A stretch of DNA of 64,000 nucleotides from Arhodomonas sp052060015 (GCF_052060015.1 NZ_JBPODZ010000003.1:248001-312000), one strand, 5' to 3'. Shown: positions 1 to 9,024, counted from the stretch's first letter. Notes: generated by a model not told the origin, from the sequence alone. Made by a program: numbers and translations.

Positions 1-843
1 GAGGGGCTCGGCAATCAGTTCCTCGCCAATATCCGCGAGACCGAGGCCATCGCCCACGTGGTGCGCTGCTTCGACAGCGGGGACGTCCATCACGTGGCCG
101 GCCGCGTCGACCCGGTCGCCGACGTGGAGACCATCAACACGGAGCTCGCGCTGGCGGACCTGGACACGGTGGCCCGTGCCCTGCAGCGCTATGAACGCCA
201 GGCGAAGTCCAACGACAAGACCGCCATCGCCTACCGCGACGAGCTCAAACGCATCCACGCGGCCCTGGACGAGGGTACCCCGGTGCGTGCCATGGCCTTT
301 GACGAGCATGTGCAGCCGCTGCTCGGCGAGCTCCACCTGCTCACGGCCAAGCCGGTGCTCTACGTGGCCAACGTCGCCGAGGACGGGTTCAGCGACAATC
401 CGCAACTGGACGCGTTGCGCGACTATGCCGAGGCCGAGGGCTCCGGTGTCGTGGTCGTCTGCGCGGCCATCGAGGCGGAGCTCGCGTTGCTCGAAGACGC
501 GGACAAGGCGGAGTTCCTCGCCGAGTACGGCCTCGAGGAGCCGGGGCTGAACCGGGTCATCCGTGCCGGCTACCGCCTGCTCGGGCTGCAGACCTTCTTC
601 ACCGCCGGTCCCAAGGAGGTGCGGGCCTGGACCGTGCGCGAGGGGGCGACGGCGCCGGAGGCCGCGGGGCGCATCCATACCGACTTCCAGCGCGGGTTCA
701 TCCGCGCCGAGGTCGTCGCCTACCAGGATTTCATCGCCTGCGGCGGCGAGCAGGGAGCGAAAGAGTCGGGCAAGCTGCGCCTCGAGGGCAAGGACTACGT
801 CGTCCAGGAGGGCGACATCTGCCACTTTCGCTTCAACGTCTGA
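1..843 (+). CDS. ychF: Redox-regulated ATPase YchF, 3' part (5' end outside window)
   Basis: The reading frame is open from base 1, and the first residues (EGLGNQFLANIRE) match the GLGNxFL segment of YchF/OLA1, an Obg-like ribosome-associated ATPase. About 80 N-terminal residues, including the P-loop, lie outside the window. The NVAED segment is the altered G4 motif (NxxE instead of NKxD) that gives this family its ATP preference. The last ~85 residues form the TGS domain (GLQTFFTAGPKEVRAW and the closing GDICHFRFNV). It converges on nadE with 16 bases between the two stop codons. Recognition is secure; only the start is missing. Confidence 0.96.
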   Translation, partial: EGLGNQFLANIRETEAIAHVVRCFDSGDVHHVAGRVDPVADVETINTELALADLDTVARALQRYERQAKSNDKTAIAYRDELKRIHAALDEGTPVRAMAFDEHVQPLLGELHLLTAKPVLYVANVAEDGFSDNPQLDALRDYAEAEGSGVVVVCAAIEAELALLEDADKAEFLAEYGLEEPGLNRVIRAGYRLLGLQTFFTAGPKEVRAWTVREGATAPEAAGRIHTDFQRGFIRAEVVAYQDFIACGGEQGAKESGKLRLEGKDYVVQEGDICHFRFNV

Positions 844-861
844 GGGGGCGGGCGCCCCCTC
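842..861. terminator. Hairpin between convergent ychF and nadE
   Basis: Perfect 9-bp arms GAGGGGGCG (842-850) and CGCCCCCTC (853-861) span both stop codons. There is no T-tract on either side, so intrinsic termination is uncertain. It may act as a bidirectional mRNA 3'-end hairpin. Confidence 0.4.
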
Positions 862-2509
862 ATTCGACGCGACCGAACCCCGAGGTGATGGGGTAGCGCC
901 GGTCCCGGCCAAAGGCCTTGGTAGTGGTCTTCACCCCCGGTGGGGCCTGGCGGCGCTTGTACTCGTTGCCGTGGACCATCCGTACGATCCGCCGCACCGT
1001 GGCCTCGTCGTGGCCCGCGTCCACGATCTCCGCGATGGCGGCGTCATCCTCGACGTAGGCGGCGAGGATGGCGTCCAGCTCCTCGTAGTCCGGCAGGCTG
1101 TCGGTATCCTTCTGGTCCTCCCGCAGCTCCGCGGTGGGCGCCTTGACGAAGATGTTCGCCGGGATCACCTCCGAGAGCTCGTTGCGGTAGCGGGCCAACC
1201 GGTACGCCTCGGTCTTGAATACGTCCTTCAGGGGGGCGAAGCCGCCGACCATGTCCCCGTAGAGGGTGGCGTAACCCACCGCCAGCTCGCTCTTGTTGCC
1301 GGTGGCCAGCACCAACTTGCCGAACTTGTTGGATAGTGCCATCAACAGCGTCCCGCGGGCCCGGGACTGGAGGTTCTCCTCGGTGACATCCTGCGCCAAC
1401 CCTTCGAAGCTCGGCGCCAGCGCCTCCAGGTACGCAGAGAAGATCCCCTCGATGGGGATGTCGCGGTAGCGAACCCCCAGATTCGCCACCAGGGCGGCGG
1501 CGTCGGTGTGGCTGGTATCCGAGGTATAGCGGCTCGGCATCATCACGCATTCGACCCGCTCCGGGCCGAGGGCGTCGACGGCGATGGTGGCCGCCAGCGC
1601 GGAATCCATCCCACCGGAGAGACCGACGAGGACGCCGGGGAAGCCGTTCTTCTCCACGTAGTCCCGCAAGCCCCAGACCAGGGCGTCGTAGACGCAGGCC
1701 TCCTCGGAAGGGTCCTCGCAGACCTCGGCATCGACGGGCCGCCAGCCGTCGGTGCCGCGCTGTAGATCCACCGGGTAGAGCCCGGTCTCGAAGCGGGGTG
1801 CACGCATGGCGAGCGCGCCGTCGGCGTCGAAGGCACAGGAGCCGCCGTCGTAGACCACCTCGTCCTGTCCGCCGGCCATGTTGCAGTAGAGTACTGGCAC
1901 ACGGGCAGTGGCAATGCGCTCGCGGAGCACCGATTCCCGGGCCAGCCATTTGCGATGGTCGAAGGGCGAAGCGTTGAGGTTGACGACGACCTCGGCGCCG
2001 GCCCGGGCGGCCTCCTCCACCGGGCCAGGGTGCCAGGCGTCCTCGCAGATGGTCACCCCCAGGCGGCATCCCCCCGTGTCCACGATGCAGGGGCGGTCAC
2101 CGGCGTCGAAGTAGCGGCGGTCGTCGAAGACCCCGTAGGTGGGCAGGTGGTGCTTGTCGTAGACCCCGAGCAGCTCGCCGTCGCGCAGGACGAAGGCGCT
2201 GTTGTAGAGATTGTCGCCCTCCGCCCGCGGCGCGCCGACGACGAGCACGACGCCCCCGACCTCGGCGCGTAGCCGCTCGATGCCCCGCTCGACGGCGGCG
2301 ATGAAGTCCCCGCGCAGCAGCAGGTCATCCGGCGGATAGCCGGTGAGGGCGAGCTCCGGGAAGACGACCACCCCCGCACCGAGCTCGTCGCGGGCGCGTT
2401 CGGCCGCCCGGGCCACGGCCTCGGTGTTGCCGGGGATATCCCCCACCAGGAGGTTGAGCTGGGCCATTGCGAAGCGCTGGGAATCGGTCATAGCCGTGAT
2501 GTTCGCCAC
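860..2509 (-). CDS. nadE: Glutamine-dependent NAD+ synthetase
   Basis: Two-domain enzyme of 549 aa that makes NAD+ from deamido-NAD+, ATP and glutamine in the cytoplasm. The N-terminal nitrilase-type glutaminase domain (about residues 12-270) shows the Glu-Lys-Cys triad: E52 in FPELALTGYPPDDL, K119 in YDKHHLPTYG and C155 in GVTICEDAW. The C-terminal synthetase domain begins near residue 275 and carries the PP-loop SGGMDS (298-303). The length is normal for the glutamine-dependent bacterial form. The start could be either the first ATG or the MTDSQRF methionine seven codons in. The pairing with glnB next door is only positional. Confidence 0.97.
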   Translation of the reverse strand: MANITAMTDSQRFAMAQLNLLVGDIPGNTEAVARAAERARDELGAGVVVFPELALTGYPPDDLLLRGDFIAAVERGIERLRAEVGGVVLVVGAPRAEGDNLYNSAFVLRDGELLGVYDKHHLPTYGVFDDRRYFDAGDRPCIVDTGGCRLGVTICEDAWHPGPVEEAARAGAEVVVNLNASPFDHRKWLARESVLRERIATARVPVLYCNMAGGQDEVVYDGGSCAFDADGALAMRAPRFETGLYPVDLQRGTDGWRPVDAEVCEDPSEEACVYDALVWGLRDYVEKNGFPGVLVGLSGGMDSALAATIAVDALGPERVECVMMPSRYTSDTSHTDAAALVANLGVRYRDIPIEGIFSAYLEALAPSFEGLAQDVTEENLQSRARGTLLMALSNKFGKLVLATGNKSELAVGYATLYGDMVGGFAPLKDVFKTEAYRLARYRNELSEVIPANIFVKAPTAELREDQKDTDSLPDYEELDAILAAYVEDDAAIAEIVDAGHDEATVRRIVRMVHGNEYKRRQAPPGVKTTTKAFGRDRRYPITSGFGRVE

Positions 2510-2663
2510 AAATCGGGGGTCCGCGCAATCCTACCGGAAACGGCGGCGGGAATCGCCCCGGGCCGGCGCGGCAGGCCTGGCTCGGTTTCGGAGCGCCGTG
2601 ACGATGGGTAAACTGCCGCCATGACCGCATCCGGCGGCGACCGATTACCCAAGGAGCCACTAC

Positions 2664-3002
2664 ATGAAGAAGGTCGAAGCGATCATCAAGCCGTTCAAGC
2701 TCGACGACGTCCGGGAGGCGCTTTCCGAGATCGGCATCACCGGCATGACGGTGACGGAGGTCAAGGGGTTCGGCCGGCAGAAGGGCCATACCGAGCTCTA
2801 CCGCGGCGCGGAGTACGTGGTCGACTTCCTGCCCAAGATGCGCGTGGAGATCGTGATCGCCGACGACCAGGTGGAGCGCTGCCTCGAGGCGATCAACCAG
2901 GCGGCCCACACCGGCAAGATCGGGGACGGCAAGATCTTCGTCACCCCGGTAGAGCGGGTGATCCGCATCCGCACCGGTGAGGAGGACGAACAGGCGATCT
3001 GA
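2664..3002 (+). CDS. glnB: Nitrogen regulatory protein PII
   Basis: This 112-aa protein has the PII hallmarks: an N-terminal MKKVEAIIKPFKLDDVREAL, a T-loop with the uridylylation tyrosine at Y51 (YRGAEYVVDFLPK), and the C-terminal GDGKIFV nucleotide-binding segment. PII trimers sense 2-oxoglutarate and ATP/ADP and control glutamine synthetase and NtrB in the cytoplasm. The family usually has exactly this length. A ribosome binding site (AAGGAG, about 2650) sits in front of the ATG. No amtB partner is visible, which favours GlnB over GlnK, but the two cannot be separated by sequence alone here. Confidence 0.96.
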   Translation: MKKVEAIIKPFKLDDVREALSEIGITGMTVTEVKGFGRQKGHTELYRGAEYVVDFLPKMRVEIVIADDQVERCLEAINQAAHTGKIGDGKIFVTPVERVIRIRTGEEDEQAI

Positions 3003-3006
3003 GGGC

Positions 3007-3753
3007 TCAGGCGTCCGCCGGATCCAGGTCGTTGTACTCCAGCACGCGTCGTACCTCGCGGCGCAGATCGGACGCCCCGAGCTCGGCGTAGCTGCGCTCG
3101 AGCAGCTGTAGCGCCGGGCCCATCGCTGGCGCGCCCTCGTATTCCCGGACGAGATGGGCGGCGCGGTTCGCGGCCGCCACCCAGGCACCGCGGTCGGCGT
3201 AAAAGCGGGCGATGCGCAACTCGTGGCGGGCGAGGAGGTCGCGGATGTCGGCCATGCGGCGCCGGGCGTCGCGGGCGTACTCCGTCTGTGGGTGGCGTTC
3301 GAGCAGTGTGCGGAACGCCTCGAAGGCCTGCCGCAGCGGCTCGGGATCGCGTGCCGCGCGCTCCAGCCCCAGCACGCGGTCCAGGAAGCCACGGCCCTGC
3401 TCCTGCTGGGCCACCCCCTGCATGTACCAGGCATAGTCGACCCGGGGATGGCGGGGGTTGAGCCGGATGAAGCGCTCGGCGGCGGCCACCGCCGAGGCCG
3501 GCTCGCCCATCTGCTGATAGGCGTAGATGATGTCGAGCTGTGCCTGCTGGGCGTGGACGCCGAAGGGGTAGCGGGATTCCAGTTGCTCGAGCCGCGCCAC
3601 CGCGAGCTGATAATCGCCGCGATCGAGGGCGCCGCGGGCGCGGTCGTACAGCACCTCGGCGGAGGGGTCACCGGTTGGCTCCTCCTCCGGCGGATCGCCG
3701 GCACAGGCGGCGAGAAGCAGGGCCGCCAGCATCAGGGGCAGGGCTCGCAACAT
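3007..3753 (-). CDS. bamD: Outer membrane protein assembly lipoprotein BamD
   Basis: A 248-aa lipoprotein. The signal peptide MLRALPLMLAALLLAAC ends in a lipobox with the acylated cysteine at C17. The mature part is a run of TPR helices (YDRARGALDRGDYQLAVARLEQLESRYPFG and further repeats) typical of YfiO/BamD, the essential TPR partner of BamA in beta-barrel insertion at the outer membrane. It is divergent from rluD, the arrangement seen in E. coli (yfiO/rluD), which supports the call. Its stop is only 4 bases from the convergent glnB stop. Confidence 0.95.
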   Translation of the reverse strand: MLRALPLMLAALLLAACAGDPPEEEPTGDPSAEVLYDRARGALDRGDYQLAVARLEQLESRYPFGVHAQQAQLDIIYAYQQMGEPASAVAAAERFIRLNPRHPRVDYAWYMQGVAQQEQGRGFLDRVLGLERAARDPEPLRQAFEAFRTLLERHPQTEYARDARRRMADIRDLLARHELRIARFYADRGAWVAAANRAAHLVREYEGAPAMGPALQLLERSYAELGASDLRREVRRVLEYNDLDPADA

Positions 3754-3834
3754 GGGTGCGCTCCGGCAGTGACTGAGTGCGCTATTCTAGGGGGCCACCG
3801 TCCGTTGATCCACACCGAGACCGCAGACGCCGCA

Positions 3835-4809
3835 ATGCAAGCACCGACCCTCCGACTTGAGGCCGAGATCCCCGCCGGGCAGGCCGGGGTGCGGCTGGAC
3901 CGTGCCCTGGCCGCGGTGTTCCCGGACTATTCCCGAAGCCGTTTGCAGCGGTGGCTGAAGGATGGGGCCATCACCGTCGATGGTGCCGTGCCCCGGCCGC
4001 GGGATATCGTCCACGGTGGCGAGCGGGTGCGTATTCACGCGCAGCTAGAGCCAGAGGGTGCGGTGCAGGCGCAGGCCATTCCCCTGGATATCTGCCACGA
4101 AGACGAGGCGTTGCTGGTAATCAACAAGCCTGCCGGGCTGGTGGTACACCCGGGGGCCGGCAATCTGGCGGACACCCTGCAGAACGCATTATTGCACCAC
4201 GATCCCGCCCTGGAGACGTTGCCGCGGGCGGGGATCGTCCACCGGCTGGATCGGGATACCACGGGCCTGATGGTGGTGGCGCGAACCCTGGGAGCGCACC
4301 GGTCGCTGGTGGAGCAGCTCCAGCGGCGGCGCGTGGGTCGGGAGTATCAGGCCCTGGTGGCGGGCACCTTCACCGCCGGCGGCCGTGTGGAGGCCGCCAT
4401 CGGCCGCCACCCCCATCATCGCACCCGCATGGCGGTGCGCGAGGGGGGGCGTCCCGCGGTAACCCATTACCGCATCCTTGAGCGATTCCCCGCGCACACC
4501 CTGCTGCGCTGCCGGCTCGAGAGCGGGCGGACCCATCAGATTCGGGTCCACATGGCGCACATCCGTCATCCCATCGTGGGGGACGCCACTTATGGCGCCC
4601 GTCCGCGGTTGCCCCCGGGGGCCGATGAGGCGGTGCGTGAGGCGCTGGCGGGGTTTCGCCGCCAGGCGCTGCACGCCTGGCGGTTGCAGCTGGAGCATCC
4701 GGTTAGCGGTGAGGCCATGGCCTGGGAGGCACAGCCGCCGGAGGATTTCCAGTCCCTGCTCGCCGCCCTGCGTGCCCATCGTGACCGGGCCACGGATGGG
4801 CACGGATGA
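3835..4809 (+). CDS. rluD: 23S rRNA pseudouridine synthase RluD
   Basis: 324 aa from the ATG at 3835, a length and start that match RluD (E. coli: 326 aa). An upstream extension of the frame overlaps bamD and is not used. An N-terminal S4 RNA-binding domain (residues ~17-75, VRLDRALAAVFPDYSRSRLQ) is followed by the RsuA/RluA catalytic domain with HRLDRDTTGL; D139 is the catalytic aspartate. It modifies U1911, U1915 and U1917 of 23S rRNA in E. coli. Oddity: the last ten residues (HRDRATDGHG) are encoded by what looks like a dispersed repeat (see 4790-4818). The usual downstream partner yfiH lies 13 kb away here. Confidence 0.95.
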   Translation: MQAPTLRLEAEIPAGQAGVRLDRALAAVFPDYSRSRLQRWLKDGAITVDGAVPRPRDIVHGGERVRIHAQLEPEGAVQAQAIPLDICHEDEALLVINKPAGLVVHPGAGNLADTLQNALLHHDPALETLPRAGIVHRLDRDTTGLMVVARTLGAHRSLVEQLQRRRVGREYQALVAGTFTAGGRVEAAIGRHPHHRTRMAVREGGRPAVTHYRILERFPAHTLLRCRLESGRTHQIRVHMAHIRHPIVGDATYGARPRLPPGADEAVREALAGFRRQALHAWRLQLEHPVSGEAMAWEAQPPEDFQSLLAALRAHRDRATDGHG

Positions 4810-4818
4810 ACGCGGATT
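4790..4818. repeat. CACGGAT-type dispersed repeat overlapping the rluD 3' end
   Basis: The sequence contains tandem CACGGAT units (4791-4797 and 4801-4807) followed by GAACGCGGATT. Similar CCACGGATN(2-3)CACGGATGAA strings are, from memory, scattered intergenically in many proteobacterial genomes. Here the repeat supplies the last codons and stop of rluD. Only one copy is visible in the window, so its repeat status rests on recall. Confidence 0.35.
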
Positions 4819-4840
4819 GCTAGGCAGCGGTTCGGGAGCG

Positions 4841-5497
4841 TCAGGCCAGCAACACGGCGACGATGCCGGTGATGAATACCCCGTCGAAGGTGCCGGCGCC
4901 GCCGATGGAGGCCAGCGGCGCGCCGAGGCGGCCGACGTCGCGAAGGCGCATCAAGTCCGCACCGATGAGCACCCCCATCGTCCCGCAGATGTAGGCCAGG
5001 GGGGCGCTGGCCTCGGGCAGGACGGTAACGGCGATGAGCGCCGCGGAGATGGGGGCGATGAAGATGGGCATGCCGATGCCGACGCCGCGAATGGGGCGGC
5101 TGAACAGGTAACACACCAGCGACTGCAGTGCCGTAGCCAGCACAACAGCGGTCAGCGGCAGGGCGCTTCGGGAAAGCAGGTAGCCGGAGAAGAACACGGG
5201 CACCAGGCCGCCGCCCACATTCATCGCCACCAGCACCTTGCCCGCGCGGATCTGGCGCATCAGCGGATTCATCCACAGTTGCCGCTGGCGCCAGCGCGGG
5301 TCCAGCTCGCCTTCGGCGTCGAGGGTGAACAGCGGCAGATTGATCCCGCTGCCGGCCAGTGAGCTCAGCAACAGCAGCATGGCCGAGCCGCTGGACAGAC
5401 CCAGCTTATCGAAGGCGATGGTGAGCGCCCCCACCTGCACCAGTGCGAAGACGAAGGCGAGCAGGAAGACGCCCAGCAGTAGTCCGAGTGGATTCAC
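4841..5497 (-). CDS. DUF1614 family membrane protein
   Basis: This 218-aa integral membrane protein has about six hydrophobic segments (residues 2-28, 36-56, 92-112, 117-135, 143-163, 165-180 approximately). It ends in the glycine-rich APLASIGGAGTFDGVFITGIVAVLLA typical of DUF1614 proteins. The function of the family is unknown. It lies convergent to rluD with a ~30-base gap and has a plausible ATG start. Its position between rluD and the FmdB-like gene gives no functional clue. Confidence 0.8.
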   Translation of the reverse strand: MNPLGLLLGVFLLAFVFALVQVGALTIAFDKLGLSSGSAMLLLLSSLAGSGINLPLFTLDAEGELDPRWRQRQLWMNPLMRQIRAGKVLVAMNVGGGLVPVFFSGYLLSRSALPLTAVVLATALQSLVCYLFSRPIRGVGIGMPIFIAPISAALIAVTVLPEASAPLAYICGTMGVLIGADLMRLRDVGRLGAPLASIGGAGTFDGVFITGIVAVLLA

Positions 5498-5660
5498 GCG
5501 TCCCTCCCGGGAAAGGCCCCGACCGCATGGTAAATGGATTGCCTGGAATGGGGTATCATCGGCGCGTTCGCGGGTACTTGGTTCGGGATGCGGGTGCCCC
5601 TATGTCTATCGGTTGTTACGAGTGATCATCCCTTCGGGCCATTTTCGTGAGGATTCTGCC

Positions 5661-5975
5661 ATGCCCATCTATGAATACTGCTGTGATGCCTGTGGCCATG
5701 AGCTCGAGGCCCTCCAGTCCATCAATGAGGAGCCGCTCACCGATTGCCCCGAGTGCCATCGCCCGCAGCTGCGCAAGCGCATCTCCGCGACGGCGTTCCG
5801 GCTGAAGGGCAGCGGCTGGTACGAGACCGATTTCAAGAACGAGAAGGAAAAGCGCCGCAATCTCGCCGGTGACAGCGGCAGTGGCAGCAGCGGGTCGAAG
5901 GGCTCCGAGGGGTCCGGCTCCGGTAGCAGTGGCGAGACGAAGAAGGGCGAAGGCAAGAAGGCGAGCGCAAGCTGA
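5661..5975 (+). CDS. FmdB-type zinc ribbon protein
   Basis: 104 aa from the ATG at 5661. The frame runs further upstream, but the family always starts MPIYEYxCxxCG. Two CxxC knuckles (C8/C11 and C29/C32) form a zinc ribbon. The C-terminal ~45 residues are a low-complexity serine/glycine and lysine tail. These small proteins are common just upstream of aspS in gammaproteobacteria, as here. Their function is unsettled; regulatory roles are claimed for FmdB. A strong terminator follows at 6023. Confidence 0.88.
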   Translation: MPIYEYCCDACGHELEALQSINEEPLTDCPECHRPQLRKRISATAFRLKGSGWYETDFKNEKEKRRNLAGDSGSGSSGSKGSEGSGSGSSGETKKGEGKKASAS

Positions 5976-6022
5976 GTGCTTGCGCCGTCAACGGCGAGCT
6001 CTTACCATTCTGGGCTTCTCAG

Positions 6023-6047
6023 TGCCCGCGGTCGCGGGCATTTTCTT
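6023..6047 (+). terminator. Rho-independent terminator between the FmdB-like gene and aspS
   Basis: A perfect 7-bp stem TGCCCGC (6023-6029)/GCGGGCA (6034-6040) with a GGTC tetraloop is followed by TTTTCTT. It lies 34 bases upstream of aspS, so it may instead act as an attenuator in an aspS leader. Confidence 0.75.
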
Positions 6048-6080
6048 GTCTCCCAATTGCGGACACGGCGGTTCGGATTC

Positions 6081-7868
6081 ATGCGTACGCACTACTGTGG
6101 TGAGGTCACCGAGGCCCTGCTGGACGATACGGTGACGGTCTGCGGCTGGGCCCACCGGCGCCGCGATCATGGCGGGATCATCTTCGTCGATCTGCGTGAT
6201 CGCGAGGGGCTGCTGCAGGTGGTCTTCGATCCCGACGAGGCGGCCGCCTTCGAGCTCGCCGATGGCGTGCGCAATGAGTTCGTGCTGCGCGCAACCGGCC
6301 GGGTGCGCCGGCGCCCTACGGGCACCGAGAATCCGGCGCTGGCCACCGGCGCGGTCGAGCTTTATGCCACGGATCTGGAAATCCTCAACCGGGCGAAGAC
6401 GCCGCCGTTCCAGCTCGACGATCACGACGTGGGCGAGGACGTCCGCCTTCGCCACCGCTATGTGGACCTGCGCCGCCCGGAGATGCTCGAGCGCCTGCGC
6501 ACCCGCGCCCGGCTCACGGCCGCGGCGCGAAGTTATCTCGACGCCAACGGCTTTCTCGATATCGAGACCCCGATGCTCACCCGGGCCACCCCCGAAGGGG
6601 CCCGGGACTTCCTGGTGCCGAGCCGCATCCACCAGGGCGAGTTCTATGCCCTGCCGCAGTCGCCGCAGCTGTTCAAGCAGTTGCTGATGATGAGCGGCAT
6701 GGACCGTTATTACCAGGTCACCCGGTGCTTTCGCGACGAGGACCTGCGGGCCGACCGGCAGCCGGAATTCACGCAGCTCGATATCGAGACCTCGTTCCTC
6801 GACGAGGACGGCATCATGGGCCACATGGAGGCCATGATCCGCGGTGTCTTCGCGGAGGTCATGGATGTGGCGCTGCCGGAGCCCTTCCCGCGGATGAGCT
6901 ACGCCGAGGCCGTGGAGCGCTTCGGCATCGACCGCCCGGACCTGCGCATCCCCCTGGAGCTCGTGGAGGTGGCCGACCTGGTCGCGGGCGTGGAGTTCCA
7001 GGTCTTCGCCGCGCCGGCCGCCGACCCCAAGGGGCGGGTGGCGGCGCTGCGGGTGCCCGGCGGCGGTTCGCTGACGCGCAAGGCCATCGACGGCTACACG
7101 GATTTCGTGGGCCGCTACGGCGCCAAGGGGCTCGCCTACGTCAAGGTCAACGATCCGGCGAAGGGTCGTGACGGGCTGCAGTCGCCGATCCTCAAGTTCC
7201 TCCCCGACGAGGCGGTCGCGGGCATCCTCGAGCGCACCGGCGCGGAGGCCGGGGATCTCGTGTTCTTCGGCGCTGACAAGGCCAAGGTGGTCAACGATGC
7301 CCTGGGGGCCCTGCGGGTGCGCCTGGGCCACGACCTTGACCTCGTGGAGTCGGGCTGGCGGCCCCTGTGGGTGGTGGACTTCCCCATGTTCGAGTACGAC
7401 GAGGACGACAAGCGCCTCTATGCGCTCCATCACCCGTTCACCTCGCCGCGGGTCTCCGATCCTGCCGAGCTGGAGGGCCAGGACCCGGAGGCGCTTCTGT
7501 CCCGGGCCTACGACATGGTGCTCAACGGCACCGAAATCGGTGGCGGCTCCATCCGTATCCACCGCCCGGAGATGCAGTGGCGCATCTTCGAGCTGCTGGG
7601 CATCGGCGAGGCGGAGGCCCGGGAGAAGTTCGGCTTCCTGCTGGATGCGCTCGAGTACGGCGCACCGCCCCACGGCGGGATCGCCTTCGGCCTGGACCGA
7701 CTGGCCATGCTGATGACCGGTTCCCACTCCATCCGTGACGTGATGGCCTTCCCCAAGACCCAGACGGCCACCTGCCTGCTCACCGAGGCGCCGGCCGCGG
7801 TGGAGGAGGCGCAACTCCGCGAGCTGGGGCTGCGGATCCGGCGCACGGTGGCCCGGGAAGGGCAATGA
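6081..7868 (+). CDS. aspS: Aspartyl-tRNA synthetase
   Basis: 595 aa from the ATG at 6081 (MRTHYCGEVTEALL), the family's usual start; a longer upstream frame crosses the terminator. Domains are an N-terminal OB-fold anticodon-binding domain (residues ~1-110), then the class II catalytic core with motif 2 (CFRDEDLRADRQPEFTQ), a bacterial insertion/GAD domain (~290-410) and motif 3 (GGIAFGLDRLAMLMTG). It charges tRNA-Asp in the cytoplasm. Length and inserts fit the bacterial type. The stop overlaps the next gene by ATGA, so aspS heads a translationally coupled run with DUF192, LysE and EamA genes. Confidence 0.97.
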   Translation: MRTHYCGEVTEALLDDTVTVCGWAHRRRDHGGIIFVDLRDREGLLQVVFDPDEAAAFELADGVRNEFVLRATGRVRRRPTGTENPALATGAVELYATDLEILNRAKTPPFQLDDHDVGEDVRLRHRYVDLRRPEMLERLRTRARLTAAARSYLDANGFLDIETPMLTRATPEGARDFLVPSRIHQGEFYALPQSPQLFKQLLMMSGMDRYYQVTRCFRDEDLRADRQPEFTQLDIETSFLDEDGIMGHMEAMIRGVFAEVMDVALPEPFPRMSYAEAVERFGIDRPDLRIPLELVEVADLVAGVEFQVFAAPAADPKGRVAALRVPGGGSLTRKAIDGYTDFVGRYGAKGLAYVKVNDPAKGRDGLQSPILKFLPDEAVAGILERTGAEAGDLVFFGADKAKVVNDALGALRVRLGHDLDLVESGWRPLWVVDFPMFEYDEDDKRLYALHHPFTSPRVSDPAELEGQDPEALLSRAYDMVLNGTEIGGGSIRIHRPEMQWRIFELLGIGEAEAREKFGFLLDALEYGAPPHGGIAFGLDRLAMLMTGSHSIRDVMAFPKTQTATCLLTEAPAAVEEAQLRELGLRIRRTVAREGQ

Positions 7869-8404
7869 CTCGCCGGCTCCGGACTGGCAGGGGCCGGCCT
7901 TTACGGATCCTGCGCCAGGCGCCCCGGTTTGCCTTCCCGCTGTTGCTGGCCGTTGCGGTGCTGGCCTTCGCCCCGCTGGGACCCGCCGATGACCGCGGGC
8001 CTCTGGGGCGGGCGCTGGCGGTGGTGGAGGGGATGGAGGCCGCTACCGTCCCCGTGCCCGGCCGGGAGCACCCACTGGTGGTGCGCATCGCTGATGACGC
8101 TCGCGAACGGGCCCAGGGCATGCAGCACCTGCCGCCGGCCGAGATCCGCGCCCGCCCTATCTGGTTCGCCTATCCGTCCCCGCGGGTGACCCGCTGGCAC
8201 ATGCGCAACGTCCGCCTGCCCCTCGATATCGTCTGGATGGACGTCGATGGCCGCGTCCTGGAGGTTGGCCGCATGGAGCCCGGTGGCCACGGTTATGAGT
8301 CGCCCCCCGGGGTGCAGCACGCCCTGGAGCTCGCCGCCGGCCAGGCCAAGCGACTCGGCCTGCGGCCGGGGGCGCGGCTGACGGTGCCGGAACCGGCGCA
8401 GTGA
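7865..8404 (+). CDS. DUF192 family exported protein
   Basis: A 179-aa protein with a basic N-terminus and one hydrophobic segment (residues ~24-40) that looks like a signal peptide or anchor. It is followed by a DUF192 domain with the recognisable ARERAQGMQHLPP and the WHMRNVRLPLDIVWMD and QHALELAAG segments. DUF192 proteins are small periplasmic or membrane-attached beta-barrel-like proteins of unknown function. It overlaps aspS by four bases (ATGA) and the next gene by four (GTGA), so the genes are co-transcribed. Confidence 0.85.
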   Translation: MTRRLRTGRGRPLRILRQAPRFAFPLLLAVAVLAFAPLGPADDRGPLGRALAVVEGMEAATVPVPGREHPLVVRIADDARERAQGMQHLPPAEIRARPIWFAYPSPRVTRWHMRNVRLPLDIVWMDVDGRVLEVGRMEPGGHGYESPPGVQHALELAAGQAKRLGLRPGARLTVPEPAQ

Positions 8405-9024
8405 GCCTCACCGCCTGGTTCTCCCTGGCCGCCGTCTGCGCAATGGGGGCGGTATCGCCGGGTCCGAGCCTCGCCGTGGTGGTGCGCCACAGTATCCGCG
8501 GCTCCCGGACCCATGGCGTCGCCGCGGCCCTCGCCCACGCGGTCGGTATCGGCGTGTACGCGCTGCTCACCACGCTGGGCCTGGCCGCGGTGGTCACCGC
8601 CGAGCCGCTGGTCTACCGGGTTATCGCACTGGCCGGAGCCGCCTATCTGGCGTGGCTGGGGGTGGCGGCGCTGCGGGCTGGGGGTCGGACCCTGGTGGGA
8701 GCTGGCAGGGAGGCCGTCGGCGGAGTCGGGGCCGCCGCCCGTGACGGTTTCCTCATCGCCTTTCTCAATCCCAAGATCGCGGTCTTCTTCGTGGCGCTAT
8801 TCAGCCAATTTGTCCGCCCGGGGATGGGGGTCGGGGAGACCACGGTCTTCTGGCTCACGGCGGCGGTGATCGACGGCGGCTGGTATGCCCTGGTGGCCAC
8901 GGCGCTGACCGGTGCCGGCGTGGTGGAGTGGCTGCGCCGGCACGGCGTCTGGGTGGACCGGCTCACAGGGTGCCTGCTCCTCGGCCTCGCGGTGGTGACG
9001 GTGTCCCGGGTCCTCTCGTCATGA
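8401..9024 (+). CDS. LysE/RhtB family amino-acid exporter
   Basis: A 207-aa inner-membrane protein with about six transmembrane helices. The N-terminal GAVSPGPSLAVVVRHSIRGSR is the family signature (SPGP) and AFLNPKIAVFFVALFSQFV is the second conserved block. Members export amino acids such as lysine, threonine or homoserine lactone; the substrate cannot be told here. It starts with GTG in a four-base overlap with the upstream DUF192 gene and overlaps the downstream EamA gene by four bases. Confidence 0.88.
   Translation: MSLTAWFSLAAVCAMGAVSPGPSLAVVVRHSIRGSRTHGVAAALAHAVGIGVYALLTTLGLAAVVTAEPLVYRVIALAGAAYLAWLGVAALRAGGRTLVGAGREAVGGVGAAARDGFLIAFLNPKIAVFFVALFSQFVRPGMGVGETTVFWLTAAVIDGGWYALVATALTGAGVVEWLRRHGVWVDRLTGCLLLGLAVVTVSRVLSS

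Noticed and set aside
5988..7865. Long open frame antisense to aspS
   Set aside because: It mirrors the codon pattern of aspS in GC-rich DNA; the sense frame is an unmistakable aspartyl-tRNA synthetase.
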